Source: Nocardioides sp. (lineage in GTDB: Bacteria > Actinomycetota > Actinomycetes > Propionibacteriales > Nocardioidaceae). Taken from it: a stretch of DNA of 64,000 nt. The stretch covers positions 160,622 through 224,621 of the forward strand of contig JACJWV010000006.1 in the NCBI GenBank assembly GCA_020636915.1. Reading direction: 5' to 3'. The notes under the pieces were generated by a model. The model saw only the letters and a list, made by a program, of their open reading frames with translations. It ran no database searches and was not told where the DNA came from. Position numbers and translations under genes: made by a program. Shown piece by piece: positions 17,720-26,978 of this stretch (its first letter is position 1; the number at the start of each line of letters is the position of its first letter).

Positions 17720-18279
17720 CGTGTGACCAATGATCGGACGACCCAGGCATCAGACCGCGGCTGCAGGATGAGTCGCACGTCCGTCTTGCCTGCGGGATAC
17801 CGTTTGTCGTTGTCTTTACCAGGTTGATCAACGAACTGCTTCGACGTGACGACGGTGCACTCCACCACTGCCCAATCCCCACTGGCCCTTTGCAGGAACC
17901 CTGTCTCTAGGCCCGCCGGCCGGCCTTCCCCACCCTCGATGTGCCCATGGTGCGAGTAAGTCGACGAGATCGAATCGACGCCCGCGTCACACCCGCCGCA
18001 ACGGAACCCAAGCGTCTTCAGCACGGAGACGTCTCCGGTCCTCTGCGCAAAGTTCACGACCTCGAAGAAGAACTTCACAAAGGCCTCGGCCGCTGCAGCA
18101 TCAGTGCCGCGTGCCTCCGGCGGCATCGTGGGCGCAGTCGGGCTCGACGCGGGCGTCGTGGTGGGGGGCGAGCTGGAGGGGGGCGCAACGCGGGGCTCGG
18201 GGTCGTCGCTCGAACAGGCGGCGGCCCCGAGCAGCAGCGTCAGGGCGCCAGCGGCGATGACCACCCGAGTCCCGGTCAC
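17716..18279 (-). CDS. DUF6318 family lipoprotein
   Basis: 187 residues from the GTG giving MTGTRVVIAAGALTLLLGAAAC, a lipoprotein signal with the lipid-bearing Cys near residue 22. A Ser/Pro/Thr-rich spacer follows, then the conserved part AEAFVKFFFEVVNFAQRTGDV and CGGC, typical of DUF6318 in actinobacteria. Function unknown; probably an extracytoplasmic, membrane-anchored protein. It is coupled to the following PKD-like gene and shares its lower GC. Confidence 0.78.
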   Translation of the reverse strand: MTGTRVVIAAGALTLLLGAAACSSDDPEPRVAPPSSSPPTTTPASSPTAPTMPPEARGTDAAAAEAFVKFFFEVVNFAQRTGDVSVLKTLGFRCGGCDAGVDSISSTYSHHGHIEGGEGRPAGLETGFLQRASGDWAVVECTVVTSKQFVDQPGKDNDKRYPAGKTDVRLILQPRSDAWVVRSLVTR

Positions 18280-18351
18280 GCCCCGATCATGCCCCGCCCC
18301 GTCCGGGAGCGAAACCGGCCGTGGCGCGCCTGTGGACAACCCGCCTCGGCT

Positions 18352-18412
18352 GTCGAGATACCGAAAGTGGTCGCGGATCCGCCGGGATCACGACCACTTC
18401 TGGCGTCTCGAC
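18352..18412. repeat. Intergenic palindrome, family B copy 2
   Basis: Inverted repeat with 22-nt arms (18352-18373 and 18391-18412) and a 17-nt loop. The outer GTCGAGA/TCTCGAC and inner AAGTGGTCG/CGACCACTT stems are perfect, with four mismatches in between. The same outer arms and AAGTGG core occur at 2060-2120. It lies between the GNAT 3' end and the upstream region of the DUF6318 gene. Confidence 0.78.
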
Positions 18413-18437
18413 GGGATGGAGGCCGCGGGAGGGCGGC

Positions 18438-19283
18438 TCAGAACATCACGGTGGCGAAGCGGGCGGTCTCGCGGAAGCCGACCTTCTCGTAGACCGCGCG
18501 GGCCGACTCGTTCCAGTCGTTGACGTAGAGGGACACCACCGGAGCGATCTCGCGGCGCACGATGTCGACCACGGCGGCCATGCCGGCGGTGGCGATGCCC
18601 CGGCCGCGGTAGTTCGGCGGCACGTAGACACCTTGGATCTGGGCGGCGTACGGCGTCGCGCAGGCGACCTCGGCCTTGAAGATCAGCTTGCCCCGGTCGT
18701 AGCGGGCGAAGGACCACCCGCGGCTGACGAGCTGGGCGACCCGGGCGCGGTAGAGCTCGGCTCCCCCGCCCCACTCCGGGGAGATGCCGACCTCCTCGGT
18801 GTACATCGCGACGCACGCGGGGTAGAGCTCGTCCATGTCCGTCCGGACCGAGCGCCGCACGTAGGGATCGGGCGCGACCACGGGCAGCGTGGCGATCTCC
18901 AGGTGCGGCTGCTCCCAGCGGGCCTCGCGCGGGCGGCCCCAGGTGGCAGCGACGCCGTTCCAGAAGACCCGGACCGCATCCTGCGGGCCGACGATCGTCG
19001 AGACCGTGCGGCCGCGGGTCAGGGCCCGCTCGGCGAACGCCGCGGCATCGTCCGGCAGCGCCTGCACCGGGACGAGGTTGGCCCCCACGTGGCAGGCCGC
19101 GACGAGCTCACCGTCCTCGAACCTGCCCCACATCTCCCCGCCGAGCCAGCGCGGCTCGAGGTTGGTCGTCGTGGCGCGGTAGTCGACGAACACGTTCACG
19201 ACCGGGTCCTCGCGCGCGAGCGCGAGGAACTCGGCGAGGTCCGCAGCACCCAGCGGGCGGACTCCGTGGCGGGTCGTGAGCAC
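18438..19283 (-). CDS. GNAT acetyltransferase with DUF4081-like N-terminus
   Basis: 281 residues. The N-terminal half matches the DUF4081 region found in actinobacterial acetyltransferases. The C-terminal half is a GNAT fold with the acetyl-CoA loop in YRGRGIATAGMAAVV and the final LYVNDWNESARAVYEKVGF. Substrate unknown. In other actinobacteria this gene usually directly follows ispG; here two phosphoesterase genes intervene. Confidence 0.88.
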   Translation of the reverse strand: MLTTRHGVRPLGAADLAEFLALAREDPVVNVFVDYRATTTNLEPRWLGGEMWGRFEDGELVAACHVGANLVPVQALPDDAAAFAERALTRGRTVSTIVGPQDAVRVFWNGVAATWGRPREARWEQPHLEIATLPVVAPDPYVRRSVRTDMDELYPACVAMYTEEVGISPEWGGGAELYRARVAQLVSRGWSFARYDRGKLIFKAEVACATPYAAQIQGVYVPPNYRGRGIATAGMAAVVDIVRREIAPVVSLYVNDWNESARAVYEKVGFRETARFATVMF

Positions 19284-19318
19284 GGCCAGAGCCTACGGCT
19301 CCCGGCCGCCCCGGTCCG

Positions 19319-20491
19319 CTACTTCGCCTGCCAGTGCCCGTTGTAGACGTCGAGGCCGAAGGTGTCGACGCCCGGATCGCGCGCGTAGCCCAGCTTCGGC
19401 AGGCCGAAGACCTCCTCGATCGACCCCAGCAGCGAGTAGTGGTTGTACGGCGTGGTGCTCCACGTGCGGGGTCGGATGAAGCGCGAGACCAGCAGCGCCC
19501 CGATCTTCCCGCCGCCCGGGCCGGCAATCCCCGGCAGGGGCGAGTTGACCGACGTCTCCGGACCGCAGCACGCGGTCGCGTCCGCCTGCGGGCCGTCGGA
19601 CTCGTCGGCGGTGACGACCAGCAGACCGTCCTTGCGGAACGCCGGCGACTGGAGGATCCGCGGCACCCACCTCTTCATCCACGCGTTCACCGTGGTCAGC
19701 CCGCCCGGCCGGCCGTCCGCGCACGGCGCGTCGTGGCCGTCGTGGCACAGGTCCGGGGTGATGTAGGTGAGGTTCGGCGTGCTGCGGACCCGCCTGAGGT
19801 CCTTCACCAGCCCGCCCAGCGGCACGACGTGCGACCGGCAGTAGCGCGGGTGGTCGATGATCGAGCTGAAGTAGACGAACGGGTTGTGCCGAGCGGCGTA
19901 GTTGTCCTCCGCGGTGGCGTGCTGGGTCGGGTCGAGCGTGTCGACCTCGGGGTGCTGGCACGGCTTCTGCATGTCGTCCATGTAGCCCTTCCAGGTCCGC
20001 CCCGCGTCGGTCAGCTGCCGCGGCAGCGTCGGAACGTCCGCCGGGAAGACGCAGCCGGTGCCGACGGCCTGGTCCGGCTCGACCGTCGACGTGCGGACGA
20101 AGGTCGAGAACACCTGGCAGTCGGCCTGCATCGCGGGGTTGGGGCCCTGGCCGGAGACCTGGGCGATGTAGTTGGGCTGCGAGTTGTGCGCCGTCCCGTA
20201 GTAGCTGTTGAGCAGCACCCCCTGCGCCCGCAGCGTCCTGGCGAGGTACGGCGCGTCCGAGCCCGCGCCCCAGGCCTCGTCATAGCCCTTGTTCTCGATG
20301 TTGATCACGAAGACGTGGCGGACCGGCGGCACGTACGGCGGGCGCGCCGCCCGCCCCGGGGTGCCCGTCGAGGAGCTGACCGACCAGGCGGCCGACGAGG
20401 CGGGCGGGGTCTCGGGCACGTCGGCCTGAGCTGCGGGGAGGGTCGTCAGGCCCGCCGCCAGCACGAGCGCCGCCACCAGCCGGCCGCTCAT
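19319..20491 (-). CDS. Secreted phosphoesterase (acid phosphatase/phospholipase C superfamily)
   Basis: 390 residues with an N-terminal signal peptide (LVAALVLAAGLTTLPAAQA). Phosphoesterase-family signs are HVFVINIENKGYDEAWG near residue 58, NSYYGTAHNSQPNYIAQVSG, and VVTADESDG near the C-terminus, which carries likely metal-binding Asp and Glu. It probably hydrolyses extracellular phosphate esters. The start overlaps the upstream phospholipase-like gene by 4 bp (ATGA), so the two are one translational unit. Confidence 0.85.
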   Translation of the reverse strand: MSGRLVAALVLAAGLTTLPAAQADVPETPPASSAAWSVSSSTGTPGRAARPPYVPPVRHVFVINIENKGYDEAWGAGSDAPYLARTLRAQGVLLNSYYGTAHNSQPNYIAQVSGQGPNPAMQADCQVFSTFVRTSTVEPDQAVGTGCVFPADVPTLPRQLTDAGRTWKGYMDDMQKPCQHPEVDTLDPTQHATAEDNYAARHNPFVYFSSIIDHPRYCRSHVVPLGGLVKDLRRVRSTPNLTYITPDLCHDGHDAPCADGRPGGLTTVNAWMKRWVPRILQSPAFRKDGLLVVTADESDGPQADATACCGPETSVNSPLPGIAGPGGGKIGALLVSRFIRPRTWSTTPYNHYSLLGSIEEVFGLPKLGYARDPGVDTFGLDVYNGHWQAK

Positions 20492-21753
20492 CGGGGCAAC
20501 CTCATCCCGAGGTCGAGCGCGAGGCGCTTGAGCGCCGCCCAGTCCGCCGACTTCGACTCGTCCGGCTCGCACCCGGTGGGTGTGAACGCCGGGACGTCGT
20601 ACGTCGGCGCGGAGGTGTCCGGTCCACTGGTGAAGTCGAGCGACTCGGCGAGGTTCCGTGCGTGCTTGTCCCGTGGCGTCAGGTGCCGCAGGCCCCAGCG
20701 CCACTCGATCATCTTGAGCACCGAGGTGTGGTCGTAGACGTGGTGGGAGACGTGCCCGCGCCGCGCCAGCGGCGAGATCACCAGCGCCGGCACCCGGAAG
20801 CCGCGCAGCGCGGTCCGGGAGGACACGTCCGGTGCCCGCCGCGGCCGGACGTGGTCGAAGAAGCCACCCCACTCGTCGTAGTTGATGACGAGGACCGTCT
20901 TCTCCCAGCCCGGCCCGGTGCGGACCGCGTCGTAGACCTGGCTGAGGAACGCCTGGCCGGCCCGGATGTCTGCGAGCGGGTGGTCGTCGTTGGACCGGCC
21001 GCCCTCCTCGTCGAGGAACCGCGGGTCGACGAACGAGACGGCGGGCAGGGTGCCGGCCGCCGCGTCGAGCAGGAACTTGGCGAACGGCTGGGAGATGTCG
21101 AGGTGCTTCTCGTACCAGAGCGCGGTGAACGGGATGTCGCTGAAGTAGTAGGTGCCGCTGACGCCACGCGCGGCGAGGCGGTCCCAGATGGTCGGCAGGG
21201 TGCACCGGTCGGTGTTGTTGTGGAGCCGGTCGGTCTGGGCCGCGTGCTGGTAGAAGCGGTTGGGGTAGGTCTCCGCCATCACGGCCGAGAAGTAGCGGTC
21301 GCACACGGTCCAGTCGCGCGCGGCGCTGCCGTAGAAGGACAGGTCCTCGTCGGTGTAGTAGCCGATCGCCAGCAGGTCGCTCTTGCCGGACTTGAGGAAG
21401 CCGTCCAGCTTGCCGCCGTTGAGCTGGATCCGGCCGCCCTCCCAGGAGTGGTCGGGGTCCTCGAAGCCGCAGCCGTCGTACGCCGTCAGGTGGTGCGTCG
21501 GGTGCCGAACCCCCTTGCGGTCCACGTAGCTGAGCCCGGCCTGCTTCCCATCGGCGCCCGGGAGCCACCCGAGGTAGTGGTCGAAGGAGCGGTTCTCCAT
21601 CATCACGACCACGACGTGCTCGATGCCGGAGTCGTCCGGCGCAGGGAGCTCGACGGGGGCGGCGGCGGCCGGCCACCAGCGGGCCGCGCCGGTGGTGGCG
21701 GCGACACCGGAGGCCGAGGCGGCCCCGAGCAGGTTCCTGCGGGAGATCGTCAC
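20488..21753 (-). CDS. Tat-exported phospholipase C family phosphoesterase
   Basis: 421 residues. The Tat signal SRRNLLGAASASGVAATTG indicates export in folded form. The family motif VVVMMENRSFDHYLGWLPG is clear, and downstream signs include MAETYPNRFY, INYDEWGGFFDHV and YDHTSVLKMIEWRWG. Probably a secreted phospholipase C or related phosphodiesterase. It is coupled to the second phosphoesterase, and the pair sits between ispG and the GNAT gene. Confidence 0.9.
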   Translation of the reverse strand: MTISRRNLLGAASASGVAATTGAARWWPAAAAPVELPAPDDSGIEHVVVVMMENRSFDHYLGWLPGADGKQAGLSYVDRKGVRHPTHHLTAYDGCGFEDPDHSWEGGRIQLNGGKLDGFLKSGKSDLLAIGYYTDEDLSFYGSAARDWTVCDRYFSAVMAETYPNRFYQHAAQTDRLHNNTDRCTLPTIWDRLAARGVSGTYYFSDIPFTALWYEKHLDISQPFAKFLLDAAAGTLPAVSFVDPRFLDEEGGRSNDDHPLADIRAGQAFLSQVYDAVRTGPGWEKTVLVINYDEWGGFFDHVRPRRAPDVSSRTALRGFRVPALVISPLARRGHVSHHVYDHTSVLKMIEWRWGLRHLTPRDKHARNLAESLDFTSGPDTSAPTYDVPAFTPTGCEPDESKSADWAALKRLALDLGMRLPR

Positions 21754-21831
21754 GGACGGATTGTGCGCCCTGGCGGCCCCCGGCGAAACCAGCCCGGAGG
21801 GGTTGTTCGCCCGACGTTCAGGATCCGGTCG

Positions 21832-22983
21832 TCAGGAGACGGTGACCTGCGCCCCGGCCCCGTCGACCGATTCCATGCCCTCGGCGATCCGCATGGCCTC
21901 CTCGATCAGCGTCTCGACGATCTGGGACTCGGGGACGGTCTTGATGACCTCGCCCTTGACGAAGATCTGGCCCTTGCCGTTGCCCGACGCCACGCCGAGG
22001 TCGGCCTCGCGCGCCTCGCCGGGACCGTTCACGACGCAACCCATCACGGCCACGCGCAGCGGCACCTCCATGCCCTCCAGCCCGGCCGTGACCTCGTCGG
22101 CGAGCTTGTAGACGTCGACCTGGGCACGGCCGCACGAGGGGCAGGAGACGATCTCGAGGCGCCGCGGACGGAGGTTGAGCGACTCCAGGATCTGCAGGCC
22201 CACCTTCACCTCCTCGACCGGCGGCGCGGAGAGGGAGACGCGGATCGTGTCGCCGATGCCCTTCGACAGCAGCGCGCCGAACGCCGTGGCGGACTTGATC
22301 GTGCCCTGGAACGCCGGGCCGGCCTCGGTCACGCCGAGGTGCAGCGGCCAGTCGCCGCGCTCGGCGAGCAGCTCGTAGGCGCGGACCATCACGACGGGGT
22401 CGTTGTGCTTGACCGAGATCTTGAAGTCGTGGAAGTCGTGCTCCTCGAACAGGCTCGCCTCCCACACCGCCGACTCGACCAGCGCCTCGGGGGTTGCCTT
22501 GCCGTACTTCTCGAGGAGCCGCTTGTCCAGGGAGCCCGCGTTGACGCCGATCCGGATCGAGGTGCCCCGGTCCTTCGCGGCCGCCGCGATCTCCTTGACC
22601 TGGTCGTCGAACTGCCGGATGTTGCCCGGGTTGACCCGGACGGCGGCACAGCCGGCGTCGATGGCTGCGAAGACGTACTTCGGCTGGAAGTGGATGTCGG
22701 CGATCACCGGGATCTGCGAGTGCTGGGCGATCTCGGGCAGCGCCTCGGCGTCGTCCTGGCTCGGGCAGGCCACCCGCACGATGTCGCAGCCGGCCGCGGT
22801 CAGCTCGGCGATCTGCTGGAGCGTGGTGTTGACGTCGGCGGTGAGCGTCGTCGTCATCGACTGCACCGAGATCGGGAAGTCGCTCCCGACGCCCACCTTG
22901 CCGACCTGGATCTGGCGGGTGGGTCGTCGCGGGGCCAGCACCGGCGGCGGGGCCGCGGGCATGCCGAGATTGATCTCCGTCAT
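21832..22983 (-). CDS. ispG: 4-hydroxy-3-methylbut-2-enyl diphosphate synthase
   Basis: 383 residues. The [4Fe-4S] enzyme of the MEP isoprenoid pathway that reduces the cyclic diphosphate MEcPP to HMBPP. The N-terminal TIM barrel shows SVQSMTTTLTADV and IADIHFQPKYV. Cluster ligands lie in SCPSCGRAQVD and VMGCVVNGPGEAREADLG. It lies 10 bp behind the rip protease gene in the usual dxr-rip-ispG order. Confidence 0.96.
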   Translation of the reverse strand: MTEINLGMPAAPPPVLAPRRPTRQIQVGKVGVGSDFPISVQSMTTTLTADVNTTLQQIAELTAAGCDIVRVACPSQDDAEALPEIAQHSQIPVIADIHFQPKYVFAAIDAGCAAVRVNPGNIRQFDDQVKEIAAAAKDRGTSIRIGVNAGSLDKRLLEKYGKATPEALVESAVWEASLFEEHDFHDFKISVKHNDPVVMVRAYELLAERGDWPLHLGVTEAGPAFQGTIKSATAFGALLSKGIGDTIRVSLSAPPVEEVKVGLQILESLNLRPRRLEIVSCPSCGRAQVDVYKLADEVTAGLEGMEVPLRVAVMGCVVNGPGEAREADLGVASGNGKGQIFVKGEVIKTVPESQIVETLIEEAMRIAEGMESVDGAGAQVTVS

Positions 22984-22993
22984 GACAGGAACC

Positions 22994-24355
22994 TTAGGAC
23001 TCGATGTGGAGGGGGACGACGAGGTCCCCGACGATCAGCACGACGCCCATGACGAGCAGCACACTGGCGACGCAGTAGGCGATCGGCAGCAGCTTGGCCA
23101 CGTCGACGTATCCGGGGTCGGGTCGGCCGCGCAGCCGGGCGAACCCACGTCGCACGGCCTCCCAGAGGGCGCCGGCGATGTGGCCGCCGTCGAGCGGGAG
23201 CAGCGGGATGAAGTTGAACAGCCCGATGAAGAGGTTGAAGCCGGCGATCAGCATGAGCAGGAACACGGTCTTCTCGACGACCGGGAAGCCCTCCTGCGAC
23301 ACGGTCTCGCCGGCCAGGCGGCCGCCGCCGACGATGCTGACCGGGCTGTCGGCAGCGCGCTCCTTGACGCCGACGATCGCCTCACCGACGCCGTAGACCT
23401 TGACCGGCAGCGTCGCCAGCGCCTTCACCGTCTGCCCGGCCATCGTCCCCATCTGCTGGACGGTGTAGACCGGCCCGCCGGTCTCGACGGCGACGTGGCT
23501 GGTCGGCGTGACGCCGAGGAAGCCGACCTGGCGCAGGGTCTGGTCGGTCTGGGAGGTGGGCCGCGCCTCGACCGTCGTGCTCGTCGTCCCGGACAGCTGC
23601 TGCCCGTCGCGCTCGTAGCCGATGACCGCGGTCCCGTCCTCGTTGCCGCGGATCAGGGCACGCAGCTGGTCCCAGTCGGTGATTGCGGTGCCGTTGAAGG
23701 TGGTGATCACGTCGCCGGGCTCCAGGCCCGCCTGGGCCGCGGGGCTCACGGGGTCGGAGTCGAGGCAGGTGGTGCGGTTGTCGACGTACGGGATGACGCA
23801 CTGCGACACCTCGTCGATGACCGGCTGCCCGGCGTCGGGCTCGACGGTGCGCTGACCGTAGGTCGCGAACACGCCCCAGAAGATGAAGAACGCGATGAGG
23901 ATGTTCACCGTCGGCCCGCCGGCCATCACGATGACCTTCTTCCACCACGGCATCTTGTAGAAGAGCCGGTCGCTGTCCTCGGGCCTGATCGTCTCCCACT
24001 CGGCCGCGCGGGCGTCCGAGATCAGCTGGGTGAACAGGCCGGTGTTGGACTTGCGGACCTTGAGCACCTGCTCGCCGTCGGCGTCGGTGGTGACCTCGTC
24101 GGCGAGCTCGGCGGCGCCGGGCGGGAGCATCCCGACGATCTTGACGTAGCCGCCCAGCGGGACCGCTTTGACGCCGTACTCGGTCTCGCCGACCTGCTTG
24201 CTCCACACCGTCGGCCCGAAGCCGATGAAGTACTGGGTGACCTTCCCGCCGAACTTCTTCGCCGGGATCATGTGGCCGAGCTCGTGCAGGCCGATCGAGG
24301 CCAGGATGGCGACGACGAAGAGCACCACCCCCAGGAGGTAGAAGACGGTGCTCAC
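22994..24355 (-). CDS. rip: Site-2 protease, RseP/Rip1 type
   Basis: 453 residues. Intramembrane zinc metalloprotease of the M50 family that cleaves anti-sigma factors and other membrane substrates. HELGH at residues 24-28 binds zinc; the second motif LLPLDGGH lies near the C-terminus. A PDZ-like region occupies the middle (EPGDVITTFNGTAITDWDQL). Four membrane spans are visible. The GTG start overlaps the dxr stop (GTGA). Confidence 0.94.
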   Translation of the reverse strand: MSTVFYLLGVVLFVVAILASIGLHELGHMIPAKKFGGKVTQYFIGFGPTVWSKQVGETEYGVKAVPLGGYVKIVGMLPPGAAELADEVTTDADGEQVLKVRKSNTGLFTQLISDARAAEWETIRPEDSDRLFYKMPWWKKVIVMAGGPTVNILIAFFIFWGVFATYGQRTVEPDAGQPVIDEVSQCVIPYVDNRTTCLDSDPVSPAAQAGLEPGDVITTFNGTAITDWDQLRALIRGNEDGTAVIGYERDGQQLSGTTSTTVEARPTSQTDQTLRQVGFLGVTPTSHVAVETGGPVYTVQQMGTMAGQTVKALATLPVKVYGVGEAIVGVKERAADSPVSIVGGGRLAGETVSQEGFPVVEKTVFLLMLIAGFNLFIGLFNFIPLLPLDGGHIAGALWEAVRRGFARLRGRPDPGYVDVAKLLPIAYCVASVLLVMGVVLIVGDLVVPLHIES

Positions 24356-25464
24356 TGCTCACCCTTCATGTGGCGCCCTTCGATCAGCTGACGGGCCGTG
24401 GCACGGGCCCAGGAGTCGGCGTCGAGGACGGCCTCGATCGTCACCTCCGAGGGTACGTCGTGGCGGCTGAGAACCGCCTGAACCACGTCCACGATCCCGG
24501 TGAACGCGAGCTGCCCCGAGCGGAATGCCTCGACGCACTCCTCGTTGGCGGCGTTGTAGACGGCCGGCGCGGTCCCGCCGCGCTCGCCGGCCGCCCGGGC
24601 GAGTGCCACCGCCGGGAATGCCTCGTCGTCGAGCGGGAAGAACTCCCAGGTCTCCGGCCGGGTCCAGTCGACCGGCGGCGCCGCGCCGTGGACGCGGTCG
24701 GGCCAGGCCAGGCCGAGCGCGATCGGGATGAGCATCGTCGGCGGGCTGGCCTGCACCAGCGTCGAGCCGTCGACGAACTCGACCATCGAGTGCACGACGC
24801 TCGTCGGGTGCACGACCACCTCGATGCGGTCGAACGGGATGCCGAAGAGCAGGTGCGCCTCGATCACCTCCAGGCCCTTGTTGACCAGGGTGGCGGAGTT
24901 GATGGTGATGACCGGTCCCATGTCCCAGGTCGGGTGCGCGAGCGCCTGCTCGGGCGTGACGTCGGCCAGCTCCTGCCGCGTGCGGCCGCGGAACGGACCG
25001 CCGCTCGCGGTGAGCACCAGCCGGCGTACCTCCTCGGGACTGCCGCCACGCAGGCACTGCGCCAGGGCGCTGTGCTCGGAGTCGACCGGGACGATCTGCC
25101 CTGGCTTGGCGCGGTCGAGCACCAGGGGTCCGCCCATGATGAGGGACTCCTTGTTGGCCAGGGCCAGCGTGTTGCCGGCGTCGAGCGCCGCCAGGGTCGG
25201 GCGCAGGCCGACCGCGCCGGTGATGCCGTTGAGCACGACGTCGCACTCCAGCCCCGCCGCCTCGACCGACGCGTCCTCGCCGAGACCGGACCAGAGACCG
25301 GGGTACGCCGCGCTGAGCTCGGCCACCTGCTGCTCGAACAGTGCCGGGTTCGAGCCGCCCGCCGTGATCGCGACGACCCGGAAGCGGTCCGGGTTCGCGC
25401 GCACCAGGTCGAGGGCCTGGGTGCCGATCGAGCCGGTGCTGCCGAGGATGACGACGTCTCTCAC
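24352..25464 (-). CDS. dxr: 1-deoxy-D-xylulose 5-phosphate reductoisomerase
   Basis: 370 residues, making MEP from DXP with NADPH. The nucleotide-binding start VVILGSTGSIGTQALDLV and active-site VDSEHSALAQCLRG are clear, with the SGGPFRGR loop following. I chose the GTG at 25464 because GGGAG lies nine bases before it; an upstream GTG at 25482 lacks such a site. It is first in the dxr-rip-ispG unit. Confidence 0.95.
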   Translation of the reverse strand: MRDVVILGSTGSIGTQALDLVRANPDRFRVVAITAGGSNPALFEQQVAELSAAYPGLWSGLGEDASVEAAGLECDVVLNGITGAVGLRPTLAALDAGNTLALANKESLIMGGPLVLDRAKPGQIVPVDSEHSALAQCLRGGSPEEVRRLVLTASGGPFRGRTRQELADVTPEQALAHPTWDMGPVITINSATLVNKGLEVIEAHLLFGIPFDRIEVVVHPTSVVHSMVEFVDGSTLVQASPPTMLIPIALGLAWPDRVHGAAPPVDWTRPETWEFFPLDDEAFPAVALARAAGERGGTAPAVYNAANEECVEAFRSGQLAFTGIVDVVQAVLSRHDVPSEVTIEAVLDADSWARATARQLIEGRHMKGEQ

Positions 25465-25555
25465 GGGACCAGTCTCCCGCACGCGACCCGTGCCTCACGA
25501 ATTCGTTGCCGATCCACCCTGCAAGAACGGAACCGATCGTGAGAGGCTCTGCTCC

Positions 25556-26899
25556 ATGACCGAATCTGCTGTCGGCGGCCCCACCCTCCCCCAGGAGCGC
25601 CGCCTCGTCACCGAGATCCCCGGACCCGGTTCGCTCGAGCGGCTGGACCGCAAGAAGGCGCACGTCGCGGACGGCGTCGGCACCACGCTCCCGGTGTTCG
25701 TCGTCGCCGCGGGTGGTGGCGTCCTGGTCGACGTCGACGGCAACTCGCTCATCGACCTCGGCTCGGGGATCGCGGTCACCTCGGTCGGCAACGCCGCGGA
25801 CGCCGTACGACGCAACGTGCACGCGCAGGTCGACGCGTTCACGCACACCTGCTTCATGGTCACGCCGTACGACGGCTACGTCGACGTGTGCGCGGCGCTG
25901 GCCGAGCTCACACCCGGCGACCACGCCAAGAAGAGCGCGCTGTTCAACTCCGGCGCCGAGGCGGTCGAGAACGCGGTGAAGATCGCCCGCGTCGCGACCG
26001 GCCGTGACGCGGTGGTGGTCTTCGACCACGCGTACCACGGCCGCACCAACCTCACGATGGCGATGACCGCGAAGAACATGCCCTACAAGAACGGCTTCGG
26101 ACCGTTCGCCGGCGAGGTCTACCGCGCGCCCATGTCCTACCCGTTGCGCGACGGGCTGTCCGGGGAGGACGCCGCCGCCCGCGCGATCGACGTGATCGAC
26201 AAGCAGGTCGGCGCGGCCAACCTGGCCTGCATCGTCATCGAGCCCGTCCTGGGCGAGGGCGGCTTCGTCGTCCCCGCTCCCGGCTTCCTGCCCGCGCTCG
26301 CCGCCTGGGCGAAGGCCAACGGGGTCGTCTTCATCGCCGACGAGATCCAGTCCGGCTTCTGCCGCACCGGCGACTGGTTCGCCAGCGACCACGAGGGCGT
26401 CGTCCCGGACCTCGTCACGACCGCCAAGGGCATCGCGGGCGGGCTCCCCCTCGCGGGTGTCACCGGTCGTGCGGAGCTGATGGACAGCGTCCACGTGGGC
26501 GGGCTCGGCGGCACGTACGGCGGCAACCCGATCGCCTGCGCCGCCGCGCTCGGGTCGATCGAGGAGATGAAGGAGCACGACCTGGCCGCGCGGGCGCGCG
26601 CGATCGGCGAGCAGATGCACGCCCGCCTCGAGGCGATCGCCGTGGACCACGACGTGATCGCCGAGATCCGCGGCCGCGGGGCGATGATGGCGATCGAGCT
26701 GTGCGCTCCGGGCACGACCGACCCCGACCCGGTCCGGACCGCCGCGGTGTCGGCCTACTGCCACCAGCACGGCGTCGTCACGCTCACCTGCGGCACCTGG
26801 GGCAACGTCTTCCGCTTCCTGCCGCCGCTGTCGATCAGCGACGCGCTGCTCGACGAGGCGTTCGACGTGGTGGCGGAGGCGTTCGCGGCGACGGCCTGA
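25556..26899 (+). CDS. gabT: 4-aminobutyrate-type aminotransferase (class III, PLP)
   Basis: 447 residues. Transfers the amino group of GABA (or a similar omega-amino acid) to 2-oxoglutarate. PLP-site signs are NSGAEAVENAVKIAR, ADEIQSGFCRTG with Asp262, and the Schiff-base Lys at 291 in TTAKGIAGGLPLAG. It is divergent from dxr. Polyamine uptake and an aminobutyraldehyde-type dehydrogenase gene elsewhere in the window fit a putrescine-to-GABA-to-succinate route, though they are far apart. Confidence 0.9.
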   Translation: MTESAVGGPTLPQERRLVTEIPGPGSLERLDRKKAHVADGVGTTLPVFVVAAGGGVLVDVDGNSLIDLGSGIAVTSVGNAADAVRRNVHAQVDAFTHTCFMVTPYDGYVDVCAALAELTPGDHAKKSALFNSGAEAVENAVKIARVATGRDAVVVFDHAYHGRTNLTMAMTAKNMPYKNGFGPFAGEVYRAPMSYPLRDGLSGEDAAARAIDVIDKQVGAANLACIVIEPVLGEGGFVVPAPGFLPALAAWAKANGVVFIADEIQSGFCRTGDWFASDHEGVVPDLVTTAKGIAGGLPLAGVTGRAELMDSVHVGGLGGTYGGNPIACAAALGSIEEMKEHDLAARARAIGEQMHARLEAIAVDHDVIAEIRGRGAMMAIELCAPGTTDPDPVRTAAVSAYCHQHGVVTLTCGTWGNVFRFLPPLSISDALLDEAFDVVAEAFAATA

Positions 26900-26978
26900 G
26901 CGAGCCCGGTCGCCCGCGACGGAGTGGTGGTCGAAGATCACACCATGAGTCACCCGCTCCAGCGGGTACTTGGAGTCG

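Noticed and set aside
20662..23052. A 796-codon plus-strand frame across the phospholipase and ispG
   Set aside because: It is a shadow of two well-supported minus-strand genes and contains no recognisable motif.
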